Shown: positions 16,315-24,858 of the stretch, piece by piece
How positions within the stretch are numbered: the stretch's first letter is position 1
How the letters are laid out: each line of letters begins with the position of its first letter
Assembly (NCBI GenBank): GCA_903959175.1
Contig: CAJBVW010000116.1
Location: 1-40,392 of the forward strand
From: an uncultured Pseudomonadota bacterium
GTDB lineage: Bacteria > Myxococcota_A > UBA796 > SXON01
DNA: 40,392 nucleotides
Direction: 5' to 3'
Translations under genes and position numbers: made by a program
Notes under the pieces: generated by a model
What the model was told of the DNA's origin: nothing
Databases searched by the model: none
What the model saw: the letters and a program-made list of their open reading frames with translations, nothing else

Positions 16315-16393
16315 CGGGACCCCCACCCGCGCGCTCAGCCGCCCACAGCGCATCCCTCCCGTCGCCCGCCGGTCCACGTTGCGCTGCGGGCTC

Positions 16394-17068
16394 TCAGCCG
16401 CCGAGGCGGGCCAGCGCGGCGACCGCGGCAGCCTTCACCTCGGCGTCGGGGTCGTTCACGAGGGGGCGCACGGTGGCGGCCATGGACGGGCCGGCGAGCG
16501 CGCCGATCGCCTCGGCCGCGTCGCGACGCACGCACGGGTGCTCGTGGCGGAGGAGCGGGCGGAGGTTCACGACGATGGACCTCCATTGGGTGAGGCGCGA
16601 GATGCGGCAGCCGAGCGCGACCTCCTCGGGGTCACCGCTGGTGAGGAGCCGACGCGTGCGCTCGCGGCCGGCCGGGTCGAGGCCGTTCCCGCCGCCGAAC
16701 ACGCGCTCTGCCTGGGCATGCTTGCCGGCGTCCACCAGCTTCCAGGGATCGGCCTCGGTGATGACCTCCTCCGCGGGCGCGGCCACCGCGGCGGGGGCGG
16801 CGGGATTCGTCGTGACCTCTACGGCGCTCGGCGTGCCCGGCGGCGGCGCGCCCGTGGACACCGCCGGCACCTCCTGCACACCGAAGAACGCGTCGGGCAC
16901 CGCGCGCCCCATGGCGACCGCGTAGCCGAGGAGCCCGGCGAGCGGGAGGTCGACCTCGGCGCGCGCGACGACGCCCCCGCCGCCGTCCGTCGCGGTGCAG
17001 CCCTTGGGGAGGAGGCGCGTCTCGGCGGCGGTGAGCGGACGGGGCCGCGAGAGGAGGAGGATCGGCAT
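16394..17068 (-). CDS. HEAT-repeat protein of unknown role
   Basis: The product is 224 residues. The N-terminal half (1-105) is low-complexity, rich in Ala, Pro and Val, with no recognised domain. The C-terminal half (about 110-224) forms helical repeats: TRRLLTSGDPEEVALGCRIS, then NLRPLLRHEHPCVRRDAAEAIG, then TVRPLVNDPDAEVKAAAVAAL. This is the spacing and D-P/H-P turn pattern of HEAT or PBS-lyase-type repeats, which usually mediate protein binding. No signal peptide or catalytic motif is seen. The start is ATG 17068, with a copy of the CCGGTTAGA motif 24 nt upstream. It is divergent from the GT-C-like gene across 137 bp. Confidence 0.6.
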   Translation of the reverse strand: MPILLLSRPRPLTAAETRLLPKGCTATDGGGGVVARAEVDLPLAGLLGYAVAMGRAVPDAFFGVQEVPAVSTGAPPPGTPSAVEVTTNPAAPAAVAAPAEEVITEADPWKLVDAGKHAQAERVFGGGNGLDPAGRERTRRLLTSGDPEEVALGCRISRLTQWRSIVVNLRPLLRHEHPCVRRDAAEAIGALAGPSMAATVRPLVNDPDAEVKAAAVAALARLGG

Positions 17069-17092
17069 GGGAGCTCCGGAGTCTCCCTCGAC

Positions 17093-17101
17093 TCTAACCG
17101 G
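17093..17101 (-). promoter_or_regulatory. CCGGTTAGA promoter-like motif before the HEAT-repeat gene
   Basis: This is an exact minus-strand copy of CCGGTTAGA with 24 nt between it and the ATG at 17068. The position fits a -10 region giving a short leader. Three other exact copies in the window have the same orientation and spacing. Confidence 0.42.
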
Positions 17102-17205
17102 GCGGAGGAAGCGCCGGCCGGGGCGTGCGCCCCCGGAGTGGTGGAGCGTTGGGGAGGCCGTTACGGGCGCCCCGTGCGCCCTCCTCCCCGCCGTACGCCC
17201 GTCCG

Positions 17206-19161
17206 ATGAGCCGCTGGGCGCTCGTCGTCGCGGCGGCCGTGGCCGCGCTCGTGTGGCTGGGGGCGCCTGCGTGGCCGCAGCAGGTGGACGATCAGTTCAT
17301 CACCCTCGCCTTCGCGCACGAGTGGGCGGACGCGGGCGTGCTGCGGTGGAGCAGCGGGGCGGTCGTGGAGGCCTGCTCCAGCTTCCTCCAGCTCAGCCTC
17401 GCGGCCGGCTGGCTCGCGCTCGGCGGCGGCGACGCGAACCTGTTCGTGAAGGGGCTGGCCGCCCTCTGCGGCGCCGGCCTGGTCGTGTTCACCGGCGCGC
17501 GCGTCCCGCGGAGCCTCGGCGGCACGTTGCTCCTCGCGGCCCTCGTGCTCTGGGAGCCGCTCGCGTGGTGGAGCTTCGCCGGCATGGAGACCACGCTCTA
17601 CGCGCTCCTGCTCACCGTGGGCTGGGTGGGCGTGATCGCTCCTCCAGCGCACGCGGGCGCGCGACGTCGCCTCGCCGCCGGCGTCGGCCCCGCCGCGGGC
17701 ATCGGCGCCCTCTGGCTCGCCGCGACCGCGCACCCCGAGGGGAACCTGCACTTCGCGCTCGGCGCGGCCGTCGTGCTCCTGCGGTGGCGGTCGCCGACCG
17801 CGCGCCGCGACCGTGCCGCCGCGCTCCTCGGCGGGCTCGCGCTCCTCGCGTGGCACGGCCTGCGCGTCGCCTACTTCGGCGCGCTGCTCCCCACGCCGTA
17901 CCTCGTGAAGATGGCGGGCAACGACGCCTTCGGCGACCAGTGGGGCCAGTGGGCCTGGGAGCTCGTCACCCTCGTCGGCATCGGCGGTGTGCTCGCCCTC
18001 GCCTTCCCCGCGCGCCCCCTCGCGCTCCTCCCGCTGCTCGTCCAGTGCGCCTTCACCCTCCGCGCCGAGCCCGACTGGATGGGCCACGCCCGCCACCTCG
18101 TCCCCGGCGTGTGCGCCACCGCCGCCGCGTGGGCCGCCGGCGCCCGCCCCCGCACGCTCGGCGCGGGATCCTGCCTCGCGCTCCTCGCCGCCATCGGCCT
18201 CGGCAGCCTCTTCGAGCCACCCGGCGCGACCCACACCGGCCTGCAGCGTCGGGAGCTCGCGGCGCTCGGCTCGCCGCTGCGCGGGTTCGGCGCCGCCCTC
18301 GACACCCCCCAACTCGAGGACGTCCAGTGGATCGTGGAGAGCGCCCCGTGGGGCGGCGCGGTGCTCCTCGAGGACGTGGGGATGCCCGGGAACATCGAGG
18401 GCGTCGCGATCGTAGACCTCGTGGGCCTCACCGACCGCGACATCGCCCTCGCCTGGCTCGGCGACGACGACGTGGACGCCCGGGTGCGCGCGCGCTTCGC
18501 CGCCACGCCACCCGCGCTGGTGCGCCGCATGAACTACGCCGCGGACGCCGCCGCCCGCCCCGTCCCATGGCTCCGCCTGCCCAGCCCGTCCCGCGTGTCC
18601 TACCCCCAGGGCACCGCGCTCCGCTACCGCCTCGATCCCGCGCGCCCGACGCCCGAGCAGGTCGTCGCCCGATGGTCGGCGCTCTACGCCCGCTACCCCT
18701 CCCAGGGCCCCCTCGTGTGGTCGCTCGCGCTCGCCGAGTCCCGCCGCGGCCAGCTCCTCGCCGCCGTGCGCGTCGCCGCCGCCGCCGGCCGCCGCTACCC
18801 GACGGACCCCGTGCTCCAGGCCCTCCCCCGCGCGCTCTTCGCCCCGGTCACCCTCGCCTCCTTCGACGCCGCCCCGGCCTCCACCGCGCGCACCAGCCGC
18901 GAGATCCCCCGCGCCGCCGCGGCCGACCTCGCCGTCCTCCTCGCCGTCGATCCCCCAGCGGACGACGGCCAGCTCGTGACGCTGCGCTGGGGCTGCGACG
19001 GCCCCGTCCAGACCGTGATCGTCCGCGACCCGACGCGCGTGCCGCTGCCGGCCTGGGCCTGCCCGGGCGACACCGCGCGCCTCCGGGTCGAGGTGCTGGA
19101 TCGCCGCCCCAACCGGCCCCTCGCGCGCGTGCTGGACGCGGGGCTCACCACGCGGAACTGA
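17206..19161 (+). CDS. GT-C-type membrane glycosyltransferase-like protein
   Basis: The product is 651 residues: one N-terminal helix, about eight further membrane segments up to about residue 360, then a soluble C-terminal region of about 290 residues. Just after the first helix is DDQFITLAFAHEWADAGVL followed by SSGAVVEACSSFLQ. This resembles the D-D...A...G.G...E...T.f motif of GT-C enzymes that use polyprenyl-phosphate sugars, such as the arabinofuranosyltransferase-like families. The soluble part contains helical repeats (about 485-545) and a beta-rich end. The start is ATG 17206; the upstream extension to 17125 has no ribosome binding site. It may glycosylate envelope glycans or proteins. 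The donor and product are unknown, and the GT-C call is moderate. Confidence 0.62.
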   Translation: MSRWALVVAAAVAALVWLGAPAWPQQVDDQFITLAFAHEWADAGVLRWSSGAVVEACSSFLQLSLAAGWLALGGGDANLFVKGLAALCGAGLVVFTGARVPRSLGGTLLLAALVLWEPLAWWSFAGMETTLYALLLTVGWVGVIAPPAHAGARRRLAAGVGPAAGIGALWLAATAHPEGNLHFALGAAVVLLRWRSPTARRDRAAALLGGLALLAWHGLRVAYFGALLPTPYLVKMAGNDAFGDQWGQWAWELVTLVGIGGVLALAFPARPLALLPLLVQCAFTLRAEPDWMGHARHLVPGVCATAAAWAAGARPRTLGAGSCLALLAAIGLGSLFEPPGATHTGLQRRELAALGSPLRGFGAALDTPQLEDVQWIVESAPWGGAVLLEDVGMPGNIEGVAIVDLVGLTDRDIALAWLGDDDVDARVRARFAATPPALVRRMNYAADAAARPVPWLRLPSPSRVSYPQGTALRYRLDPARPTPEQVVARWSALYARYPSQGPLVWSLALAESRRGQLLAAVRVAAAAGRRYPTDPVLQALPRALFAPVTLASFDAAPASTARTSREIPRAAAADLAVLLAVDPPADDGQLVTLRWGCDGPVQTVIVRDPTRVPLPAWACPGDTARLRVEVLDRRPNRPLARVLDAGLTTRN

Positions 19162-19234
19162 CGGCCGTGGCGCCCAAAGGGGTCGCGGCTGCGCCGGAGA
19201 TCGGGTAGGGCGTCGGCTCTTCCCGAGCGCCCCG

Positions 19235-19537
19235 ATGACCGACACCCAGCCGACCCAGACCAACGTCCTCGCCATCCTCTCCGTCGTCTCGGGCGGCGTG
19301 TCCCTGCTGACCGTGTGCTTCTGCTACGGCGCTCCGTTCAACATCCTCGCCATCGTGCTCGGGGCCGTCGCCCTCTCCCAGATCGGCTCCGACCCGACGC
19401 AGGGCGGCGGCGGCCTCGCCAAGGCCGGCATCGGCCTCGGCCTCTTGAGCTTCCTGTTCGTGGCGCTGGTCGTCGTGGCGAGCGTCGTGTTCGGCGTGGG
19501 CTTCAGCATCCTGGGCGCGATGGCCGACCAGATGTGA
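19235..19537 (+). CDS. Small DUF4190-like membrane protein
   Basis: This 100-residue protein has a short polar start (MTDTQPTQTN), a first hydrophobic segment (LAILSVVSGGVSLL to AIVLGAVALSQI) and a second one (AGIGLGLLSFLFVALVVVASVVF), separated by a Gly-rich loop. The pattern LAI-x-S-x(n)-A-x-V-L-G-x-x-A-L-x-Q-I is typical of DUF4190 proteins, whose function is unknown. The next recognisable sequence downstream is the decayed transporter fragment. Confidence 0.65.
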   Translation: MTDTQPTQTNVLAILSVVSGGVSLLTVCFCYGAPFNILAIVLGAVALSQIGSDPTQGGGGLAKAGIGLGLLSFLFVALVVVASVVFGVGFSILGAMADQM

Positions 19538-19546
19538 GGGTCCGGG

Positions 19547-19712
19547 TTCCTCCTGGTACGGCCCTACCTGCTGACGCTGCTCCTGGCGGCGATCCTCGCC
19601 GTCCTGACGGACCCGCTCTACCGCCGCCTGCGGCGCCGCGCAGACCACCGTGACACTCGTGAGCGTCCTCGCCCTCGGCGTGCCCTCCCCCACCCGCGCC
19701 GTCGTAGGCCGA
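19547..19712 (+). pseudogene. Remnant of an AI-2E family transporter
   Basis: The frame at 19547 encodes a hydrophobic stretch ending LAAILAVLTDPLYRRLRRR. This closely resembles the first helices of AI-2E family (PF01594) permeases, where a P-hydrophobic-LLLA-x-I-L-A-V-L-x-x-P-L-x-R-x-L-R-R pattern is usual. A one-base change of frame then gives TTVTLVSVLALGVP, which fits the next helix of the family. There is no start codon, and the remaining 250 or so residues are missing: the lipoprotein gene on the other strand ends at 19713. It is best read as a frameshifted, truncated remnant. Nothing else is seen in this gap. Confidence 0.42.
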
Positions 19713-20234
19713 TCAGTCGGCGGGGAGGAGCGCGGGATCGAAGTGGTAGGCGCCCGCCTCTACCGCGACGAGCGCGTCCCGGACGCGCAGGTCGAAGGTG
19801 CGCGCCTCGGTGCCGTCGCGCTCGACCTCCATCGCGACCTCCCACTCCACGACGTCCGGCGCCGTCACCGGATGGACGATGCCGTCCACCGTCTGGAGCG
19901 TGATGGGCTCGCCGTCGGTGAGCACGAGGCGCAGCGCCGTGAGGGCGCCGACCGGGATCTCGTCGTGCACGACGCGCAGCGGGGCCTCGCGCAGGGAGAG
20001 GAGGTCGACGAGGATGGGCTTGCCCGAGAAGTCGAGCGGGTTGTAGGGGTCCGGCCCGCGCGCGAGGGGCTCCCACTCGCCGTCGCGTCGCGCCTCGACG
20101 TGGTCGAAGGGCAGCTGGAACACCAACAGATCGAGCTCACCGCCCGGCGCTGCGGGCGACGTGTCCACGAGGTGCACGTCCACCTCCCCGGTGCAGCCGC
20201 ACAGCGCGGCCCACCACAACCAGATCCGCACCAT
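19713..20234 (-). CDS. DUF4382-like lipoprotein
   Basis: The product is 173 residues with a Trp-rich signal peptide and a likely lipidated Cys14 (ALCGC). The mature part is beta-rich: VDVHLVDTSPA, then LPFDHVEARRDGEWEPL, PILVDLLSLREAPLRVVHDE and IPVGALTALRLVLTDGEPIT. This order (short strand with Asp, a V-x-A-x-x-x-G-x-W segment, a D-L-L-x-L segment, then P-x-G-x-x-x-x-x-R-L) resembles DUF4382, a domain of unknown function common in secreted proteins. The start is ATG 20234, after a G-rich run. No enzyme motif is visible. Confidence 0.6.
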   Translation of the reverse strand: MVRIWLWWAALCGCTGEVDVHLVDTSPAAPGGELDLLVFQLPFDHVEARRDGEWEPLARGPDPYNPLDFSGKPILVDLLSLREAPLRVVHDEIPVGALTALRLVLTDGEPITLQTVDGIVHPVTAPDVVEWEVAMEVERDGTEARTFDLRVRDALVAVEAGAYHFDPALLPAD

Positions 20235-20319
20235 CGATCCCCCGTTTCCCTACGGAGGAGCTAGTGCCGGGCCCCTGGGGGTCAAGCGAGGGGCGATCCG
20301 CCCCCACGCCGTGCGGTAG

Positions 20320-22125
20320 CTACTCGTCGAGCCGCAGCACGGCGAGGAAGGCCTCCTGCGGCACCTCGACGCTGCCGACGGACTTCATGCGCTTCTTCCC
20401 CTCTTTCTGCTTGTCGAGGAGCTTACGCTTGCGCGAGATGTCGCCGCCGTAACACTTGGCGGTCACGTCCTTGCGCATCGCCTTGACCGTCGTGCGCGCC
20501 ACGATCTTCGAGCCGATGGCGGCCTGGATCGCGACGTCGAACATCTGGCGGGGGATGAAGTCCTTGAGCTTCGTCGCGAGCGCGAGGCCCTTGTGGTGGC
20601 TCACCGAGCGGTGGCACATGTTCGACAACGCGTCGACCGGCTCGCCGTTGAGGAGGATGTCGAGCTTGACGAGATCACCCTCTTCCCACCGGATGATCTC
20701 GTAGTCCATCGACGCGTAGCCGCGCGTGATCGACTTGAGACGATCGAAGAAGTCGTAGACGACCTCGGCGTAGGGGATCTGGTAGGTGAGGATGACCCGG
20801 CCGGGGCCGGCGTACTCGAACTTCTCTTGGTTGCCACGGCGATCTTCGCAGAGCTTGAGCACGTTGCCGACGTAGGCCTCGGGCACGTGCACGGTCAGAC
20901 GCGCGATGGGCTCCTCGATGGCCTCGACCTGGCCGAGCGGCGGCAGCTTGGACGGGCTGTGGATGAGCATCCGACCGCCGTCGCGCAAACGCACCTCGTA
21001 CACGACGGACGGGGCCGTGGTGATGAGGTCAAGGTTGTACTCGCGCTCGAGGCGGTCGTGGATGACCTCCATGTGGAGGAGGCCGAGGAAGCCGCAGCGG
21101 AAGCCGAAGCCGAGGGCGTCCGAGGTCTCCGGCTCGTAGCTGAACGACACATCGTTCAGGCGGAGCTTCTCGAGGGAGAGGCGCAGATCGTCGTAGTCGG
21201 CGGAGTCGGTCGGGAAGATGCCCGAGAACACCATCGGCTTCACGTCCTTGAAGCCGTGGAGCGCGGAGGACGCCGGCCGAAGGAAGTGGGTCACGGTGTC
21301 GCCGACCTTGGCGTCGGAGAGCGTCTTGACGTTGGCGATGATGTAGCCCACCTCTCCCGCGGAGAGCTCGGGGCGCTCGACGGCCTCGGGAGAGAACACG
21401 CCGACCTTCAGCACCTCGTAGGCGGAGAGGGTCGCCATGAACTTGATCTTCTCGCCCTTGCGAAGCGTGCCCTGCTTCACCCGTACGAGGATGATGACGC
21501 CCACGTAGGGGTCGAACCAGGAGTCGAAGATGAGGGCCTGGAGCGGCGCCTCGCGGTCGCCCTTGGGCGCCGGGATCGCCTTGCAGATAGCCTCGAGGAG
21601 GTCGGGGATGCCCTCCCCCGTCTTGGCGGAGACGAACTGGGCGTTCGTGATGTCGACGCCCACGTTCTCCTCGAGCTGCGCGAGCACGCGCTCGGGATCG
21701 GCGCCGGGGAGGTCGATCTTGTTGACGACGGGGATGATCTCGAGGTCGTTCTCGATCGCGAGGTAGACGTTCGCGAGCGTCTGGGCCTCGATGCCCTGCA
21801 CCGCGTCGATCACGAGGAGCACGCCCTCGCACGCGGCGAGCGCGCGGCTGACCTCGTACCCGAAGTCGACGTGGCCGGGCGTGTCGATGAGGTCGAGCAC
21901 GTAGACCTCGCCGTCCTTCGCGGTCCACTTCATCGCGGCGGTCTGGGCCTTGATGGTGATACCTCGCTCGCGCTCGATCTCCATCTTGTCCATGTACTGG
22001 GCGCGCATCTCGCGCGCCTGCACCGTGCCCGTGGTCTGGAGCAGGCGGTCGGCCAGCGTGCTCTTGCCGTGGTCGATGTGGGCGATGATGGCGAAATTGC
22101 GGATACGTTCGAGCGGGTGTGACAT
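20320..22125 (-). CDS. lepA: Elongation factor 4 (LepA), ribosome-associated GTPase
   Basis: The product is 601 residues, the normal length for LepA. It has the P-loop AHIDHGKST at about 15-23, a switch region with [26 protein letters not shown] near 80, the G4 motif NKIDLP near 130, domain II, and the LepA-specific C-terminal domain ending with [19 protein letters not shown]. It is a cytoplasmic or membrane-associated GTPase that acts on translating ribosomes under stress. The start is ATG 22125 ([11 protein letters not shown]); the upstream extension is non-homologous. A CCGGTTAGA motif lies 22 nt upstream, and no Shine-Dalgarno is obvious. In many bacteria lepB is next to lepA, but not here. 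Confidence 0.97.
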   Translation of the reverse strand: MSHPLERIRNFAIIAHIDHGKSTLADRLLQTTGTVQAREMRAQYMDKMEIERERGITIKAQTAAMKWTAKDGEVYVLDLIDTPGHVDFGYEVSRALAACEGVLLVIDAVQGIEAQTLANVYLAIENDLEIIPVVNKIDLPGADPERVLAQLEENVGVDITNAQFVSAKTGEGIPDLLEAICKAIPAPKGDREAPLQALIFDSWFDPYVGVIILVRVKQGTLRKGEKIKFMATLSAYEVLKVGVFSPEAVERPELSAGEVGYIIANVKTLSDAKVGDTVTHFLRPASSALHGFKDVKPMVFSGIFPTDSADYDDLRLSLEKLRLNDVSFSYEPETSDALGFGFRCGFLGLLHMEVIHDRLEREYNLDLITTAPSVVYEVRLRDGGRMLIHSPSKLPPLGQVEAIEEPIARLTVHVPEAYVGNVLKLCEDRRGNQEKFEYAGPGRVILTYQIPYAEVVYDFFDRLKSITRGYASMDYEIIRWEEGDLVKLDILLNGEPVDALSNMCHRSVSHHKGLALATKLKDFIPRQMFDVAIQAAIGSKIVARTTVKAMRKDVTAKCYGGDISRKRKLLDKQKEGKKRMKSVGSVEVPQEAFLAVLRLDE

Positions 22126-22147
22126 GGGGGTCCGGTACGGAGCGCTC

Positions 22148-22156
22148 TCTAACCGG
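22148..22156 (-). promoter_or_regulatory. CCGGTTAGA promoter-like motif before lepA
   Basis: This is an exact minus-strand copy of CCGGTTAGA with 22 nt between it and the lepA ATG. It has the same orientation and spacing as the copies before the HEAT-repeat, C39-like and rlmN genes. Confidence 0.42.
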
Positions 22157-22250
22157 CTGGGGCGGATCGAAGGCGCCGCCCCTCGGCGCGCGCGCCCCCG
22201 ACCGCAGAAAAGACGCGCGACCGCTACGCGAACGGGACTATGGAGTCCGC

Positions 22251-22799
22251 ATGGGACTGCCACTTCTGCTCCTCCTCGGCTGCCGGCTCGCCACCGAGTG
22301 CCAGACGGTCGCCACCGAGGTCGACGACGACGAGGCGGACCTCGGAGACCTCGCCTTCACCCCCGCCGAGGTGCTCGCCGCGATCGAGGGGCTTCGCCGC
22401 TTCCCCGCGTCAACCGCGGACGGCGCCGTCCTCGCCACGACGCTCGACCTCGTCCGCGGCGAGGGCCCGGCGGTGTTCCAGGACGCCGAATTCGTCGAGA
22501 CGGGCCGCTGGGAGTCGTCGCTCTCCGCCGACTACATGCTCATCATCTGCCTCGACTCCCTTGAGATCCCGGTGCTCGCGGCGCTCGCGACGGAAGACGA
22601 CACCTTCGCCATCGAGGGGGACACGCTCGCGGTCAGCCAGGTGTGGGGGGACGTGACCGAGGGCGTCGGCGGCATCTCTGTAGACCTCGGGGACGGCGCG
22701 GCGCTGCTGAGCGTGTCCTTCGCCGACGACGCGCTGCTGCGGGTGTTCGCCACGGATCGGGCGGACGACACGCTCAGCTACCCGCCGGAGGCGCGGTGA
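22251..22799 (+). CDS. Lipoprotein of unknown function, VDDDE family (copy 1)
   Basis: The product is 182 residues starting [11 protein letters not shown], a short lipoprotein signal with Cys11. The mature protein begins [20 protein letters not shown], then has alternating strand and turn segments and ends in [18 protein letters not shown] do not recognise a family. The neighbour at 22796 has the same plan: short signal, a second Cys about six residues before an EVDDDE motif, a [12 protein letters not shown] segment (RGEGAALFEDAD in the neighbour) and a beta-rich remainder. The two are therefore paralogues. ATG 22251 is chosen because upstream codons overlap the lepA start. The genes overlap by GTGA. 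Confidence 0.66.
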   Translation: MGLPLLLLLGCRLATECQTVATEVDDDEADLGDLAFTPAEVLAAIEGLRRFPASTADGAVLATTLDLVRGEGPAVFQDAEFVETGRWESSLSADYMLIICLDSLEIPVLAALATEDDTFAIEGDTLAVSQVWGDVTEGVGGISVDLGDGAALLSVSFADDALLRVFATDRADDTLSYPPEAR

Positions 22800-23401
22800 T
22801 CCTCCTCTTCCTCCTCGGCTGCCCCACCCTCGTGGAGAGCCACTGCGAGCTGAACCCCCACGAGGTCGACGACGACGAGCGCCTCGCCGTGGGCTTCACC
22901 GTGGCGGGCGCGCTCTCGGACATCGCGCCGCAGACGGTGGAGGGCATCGATCTGTTCGGGGAGCCCGTGTCCGTCGATGTGATGCTCACCCGCGGCGAAG
23001 GCGCCGCCCTCTTCGAGGACGCCGACGCCGTCGACGTGGTGACCCGCCCGGGCACGAACGACGTGACGCAGACGACGTGGCTCGGCCCGGACCCCTGCCA
23101 GGACGCGGTCGAGGTGCCCGTCGTGCTCACGCTCGTCGGCGAGGGCGTGTCCGCGGGCGGTCCGGCGACGCTCCGCGCCGTCCTGGGGCTCGGCGACGCG
23201 GCGGGCGAGGCGGAGGGCGTCCGCTCGGTGGAGTACGCGCTCGATCCGGCCGCGGACACGCTCCCCGCGGGGCTCGGCGGCGCGCCGGTGAGCGGCACCG
23301 TGTGGGTGGACTACCGCGACGGCGCGGTCACCCGGCTCGAGGCCTTCGCGGTGACGGCGGACGGCGCGCGGGAGACGGTCATCTGGTACAACGCCGAATG
23401 A
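22796..23401 (+). CDS. Lipoprotein of unknown function, VDDDE family (copy 2)
   Basis: The product is 201 residues. The GTG at 22796 overlaps the previous stop (GTGA) and gives MILLFLLGC, with only eight residues before the likely lipidated Cys9. The mature chain has SHCELNPHEVDDDERLAVGF, MLTRGEGAALFEDAD and a C-terminal VWVDYRDGAVTRLEAFAVT strand pair. An extra pair of segments makes it about 20 residues longer than its neighbour. No known domain was recognised. It is convergent with the UDP-glucose dehydrogenase gene, with a GC-rich hairpin in the 46 bp gap. It is probably translated together with copy 1 and anchored in the same membrane. Confidence 0.68.
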   Translation: MILLFLLGCPTLVESHCELNPHEVDDDERLAVGFTVAGALSDIAPQTVEGIDLFGEPVSVDVMLTRGEGAALFEDADAVDVVTRPGTNDVTQTTWLGPDPCQDAVEVPVVLTLVGEGVSAGGPATLRAVLGLGDAAGEAEGVRSVEYALDPAADTLPAGLGGAPVSGTVWVDYRDGAVTRLEAFAVTADGARETVIWYNAE

Positions 23402-23421
23402 TCGCGTGGCTCCGGGGCGTT

Positions 23422-23439
23422 GCGGGGGCGGGCCCCCGC
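23422..23439. terminator. GC-rich hairpin between convergent genes
   Basis: GCGGGG at 23422-23427 pairs with CCCCGC at 23434-23439 across a 6-base loop; other registers with 7 bp stems are also possible. It lies between the convergent lipoprotein and dehydrogenase genes, where a bidirectional terminator is expected. There is no T-tract. Confidence 0.4.
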
Positions 23440-23447
23440 CCCAGGAC

Positions 23448-24749
23448 CTAAGGCCGACCGATCGAGCGGTACTCGAACCCGAGGCGACGGGCCTCGGCCG
23501 GGTTGAGCACGTTGCGGCCGTCGAACACGACGGGGCGCTTGAGCAGGCCCTTGAGTTGTTCGAGGTTGGGGCTACGGAACTCGTTCCACTCGGTGACGAT
23601 GATCACGGCGTCCGCGCCCTTGGCGGCGTCCATCGCGCGATCAGCGTAGGTGATGGGCGCCTTGATGACGCGCTTCGCCTCGGCCATGGCCTCGGGGTCG
23701 TACGCGACGACCTCGCCGCCGGCGGCGAGGATGCGGTCGATGATGGTGAGGGCGGGGGCCTCGCGCATGTCGTCGGTCTCGGGCTTGAAGGCCAGGCCCC
23801 AGATGCAGAAGCGCAAGCCCGAGAGATCCTTGCCGAAACGCTCGATCACCATGTCCGCGAGGAGGTGCTTCTGGCGCTCGTTCACGTTCTCGACGGCGGT
23901 GACGACCTTCATCTCGAGGCCGCTGTCCTTGGCGGTCTCGACGAGGGCGCGCACGTCCTTCGGGAAGCAGGAGCCGCCGTAGCCGGCGCCGGGGAAGAAG
24001 AAGCGACCACCGATGCGGGAGTCGCTGCCCGCGCCGAGGCGCACCATGTCGACGTCGGCGCCGACCTTGCTGCACAACGCCGCGATCTCGTTGATGAAGC
24101 TGATGCGGGTCGCGAGGAAGGCGTTCGCCGTGTACTTGCACAGCTCGGCCGAGCGGTTGTCCATGAACAGGATGGGCTTGCCGGTGCGGACGAGCGGCGC
24201 GTAGAGGTCCTCCATGACCTTGCGGGCCTCGGGCGACGCCACGCCGACCACGATCCGGTCGGGGCGGAGGAAGTCGTCGATCGCGGCGCCCTCCTTGAGG
24301 AACTCGGGGTTGGACACCACGTCGTAGCGGTGGTTCATCACCGTGGAGAGCACCTCGCGGACCTTGTCGGCGGTGCCGACGGGCACGGTGCTCTTGAGGA
24401 TGAGGATCACGTCCCCTTCGGCGTTCTTCGCCACCTCGCGGGCGACGGCGAAGATGCCGGAGAGGTCGGCGCTGCCGTCCGCCGCGGAGGGCGTGCCGAC
24501 GGCGACGAACACGACGCGGCTGTGCGTGAGCGCGGCGGCGAGGTCCGTCGTGAAGGTGAGGCGGCCCTCGCGCGTGTTGCGCTCGAGGATCTGCTCGAGG
24601 CCGGGCTCGTAGATGGGCACACGGCCGGCCTGCAAGGCGGCGACCTTGCCCGCGTCCGTGTCGACACAGGTGACGTTGTGGCCGAGATCGGCCATGCAGA
24701 CACCCACAACCAGACCGACGTAACCGGTGCCGACGACACTGATGTTCAT
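23448..24749 (-). CDS. UDP-glucose 6-dehydrogenase family protein
   Basis: The product is 433 residues, normal for the UDP-glucose/GDP-mannose dehydrogenase family. The N-terminal NAD-binding domain starts MNISVVGTGYVGLVVGVCMAD. FLKEGAAIDDF near residue 155 is in the substrate-binding region. The catalytic Cys is in GYGGSCFPKDVRAL at about residue 261. The C-terminal domain has FCIWGLAFKPETDDMREAPA. It oxidises a nucleotide sugar, most likely UDP-glucose to UDP-glucuronate, supplying acidic sugar for the surface polysaccharides encoded elsewhere in the window. ATG 24749 follows the ribosome binding site gggagagag. The 5' region holds the most AT-rich spot nearby (aaatatgaa), a possible promoter element. 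GDP-mannose as substrate is not excluded. Confidence 0.94.
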   Translation of the reverse strand: MNISVVGTGYVGLVVGVCMADLGHNVTCVDTDAGKVAALQAGRVPIYEPGLEQILERNTREGRLTFTTDLAAALTHSRVVFVAVGTPSAADGSADLSGIFAVAREVAKNAEGDVILILKSTVPVGTADKVREVLSTVMNHRYDVVSNPEFLKEGAAIDDFLRPDRIVVGVASPEARKVMEDLYAPLVRTGKPILFMDNRSAELCKYTANAFLATRISFINEIAALCSKVGADVDMVRLGAGSDSRIGGRFFFPGAGYGGSCFPKDVRALVETAKDSGLEMKVVTAVENVNERQKHLLADMVIERFGKDLSGLRFCIWGLAFKPETDDMREAPALTIIDRILAAGGEVVAYDPEAMAEAKRVIKAPITYADRAMDAAKGADAVIIVTEWNEFRSPNLEQLKGLLKRPVVFDGRNVLNPAEARRLGFEYRSIGRP

Positions 24750-24858
24750 CTCTCTCCCAAGGGCGCCGCCTTCATATTTCGATGCCGTTTGCCTGTCGCG
24801 CGTCTGCATGCGCGGGCCGCTGCTTCGCCGGGGAGCGCGCGGTGTCTACCCTCGGAGC

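Noticed and set aside
22119-22250. 44-residue N-terminal extension of the first VDDDE lipoprotein
   Set aside because: It would overlap the lepA start and hide an otherwise clear lipoprotein signal.
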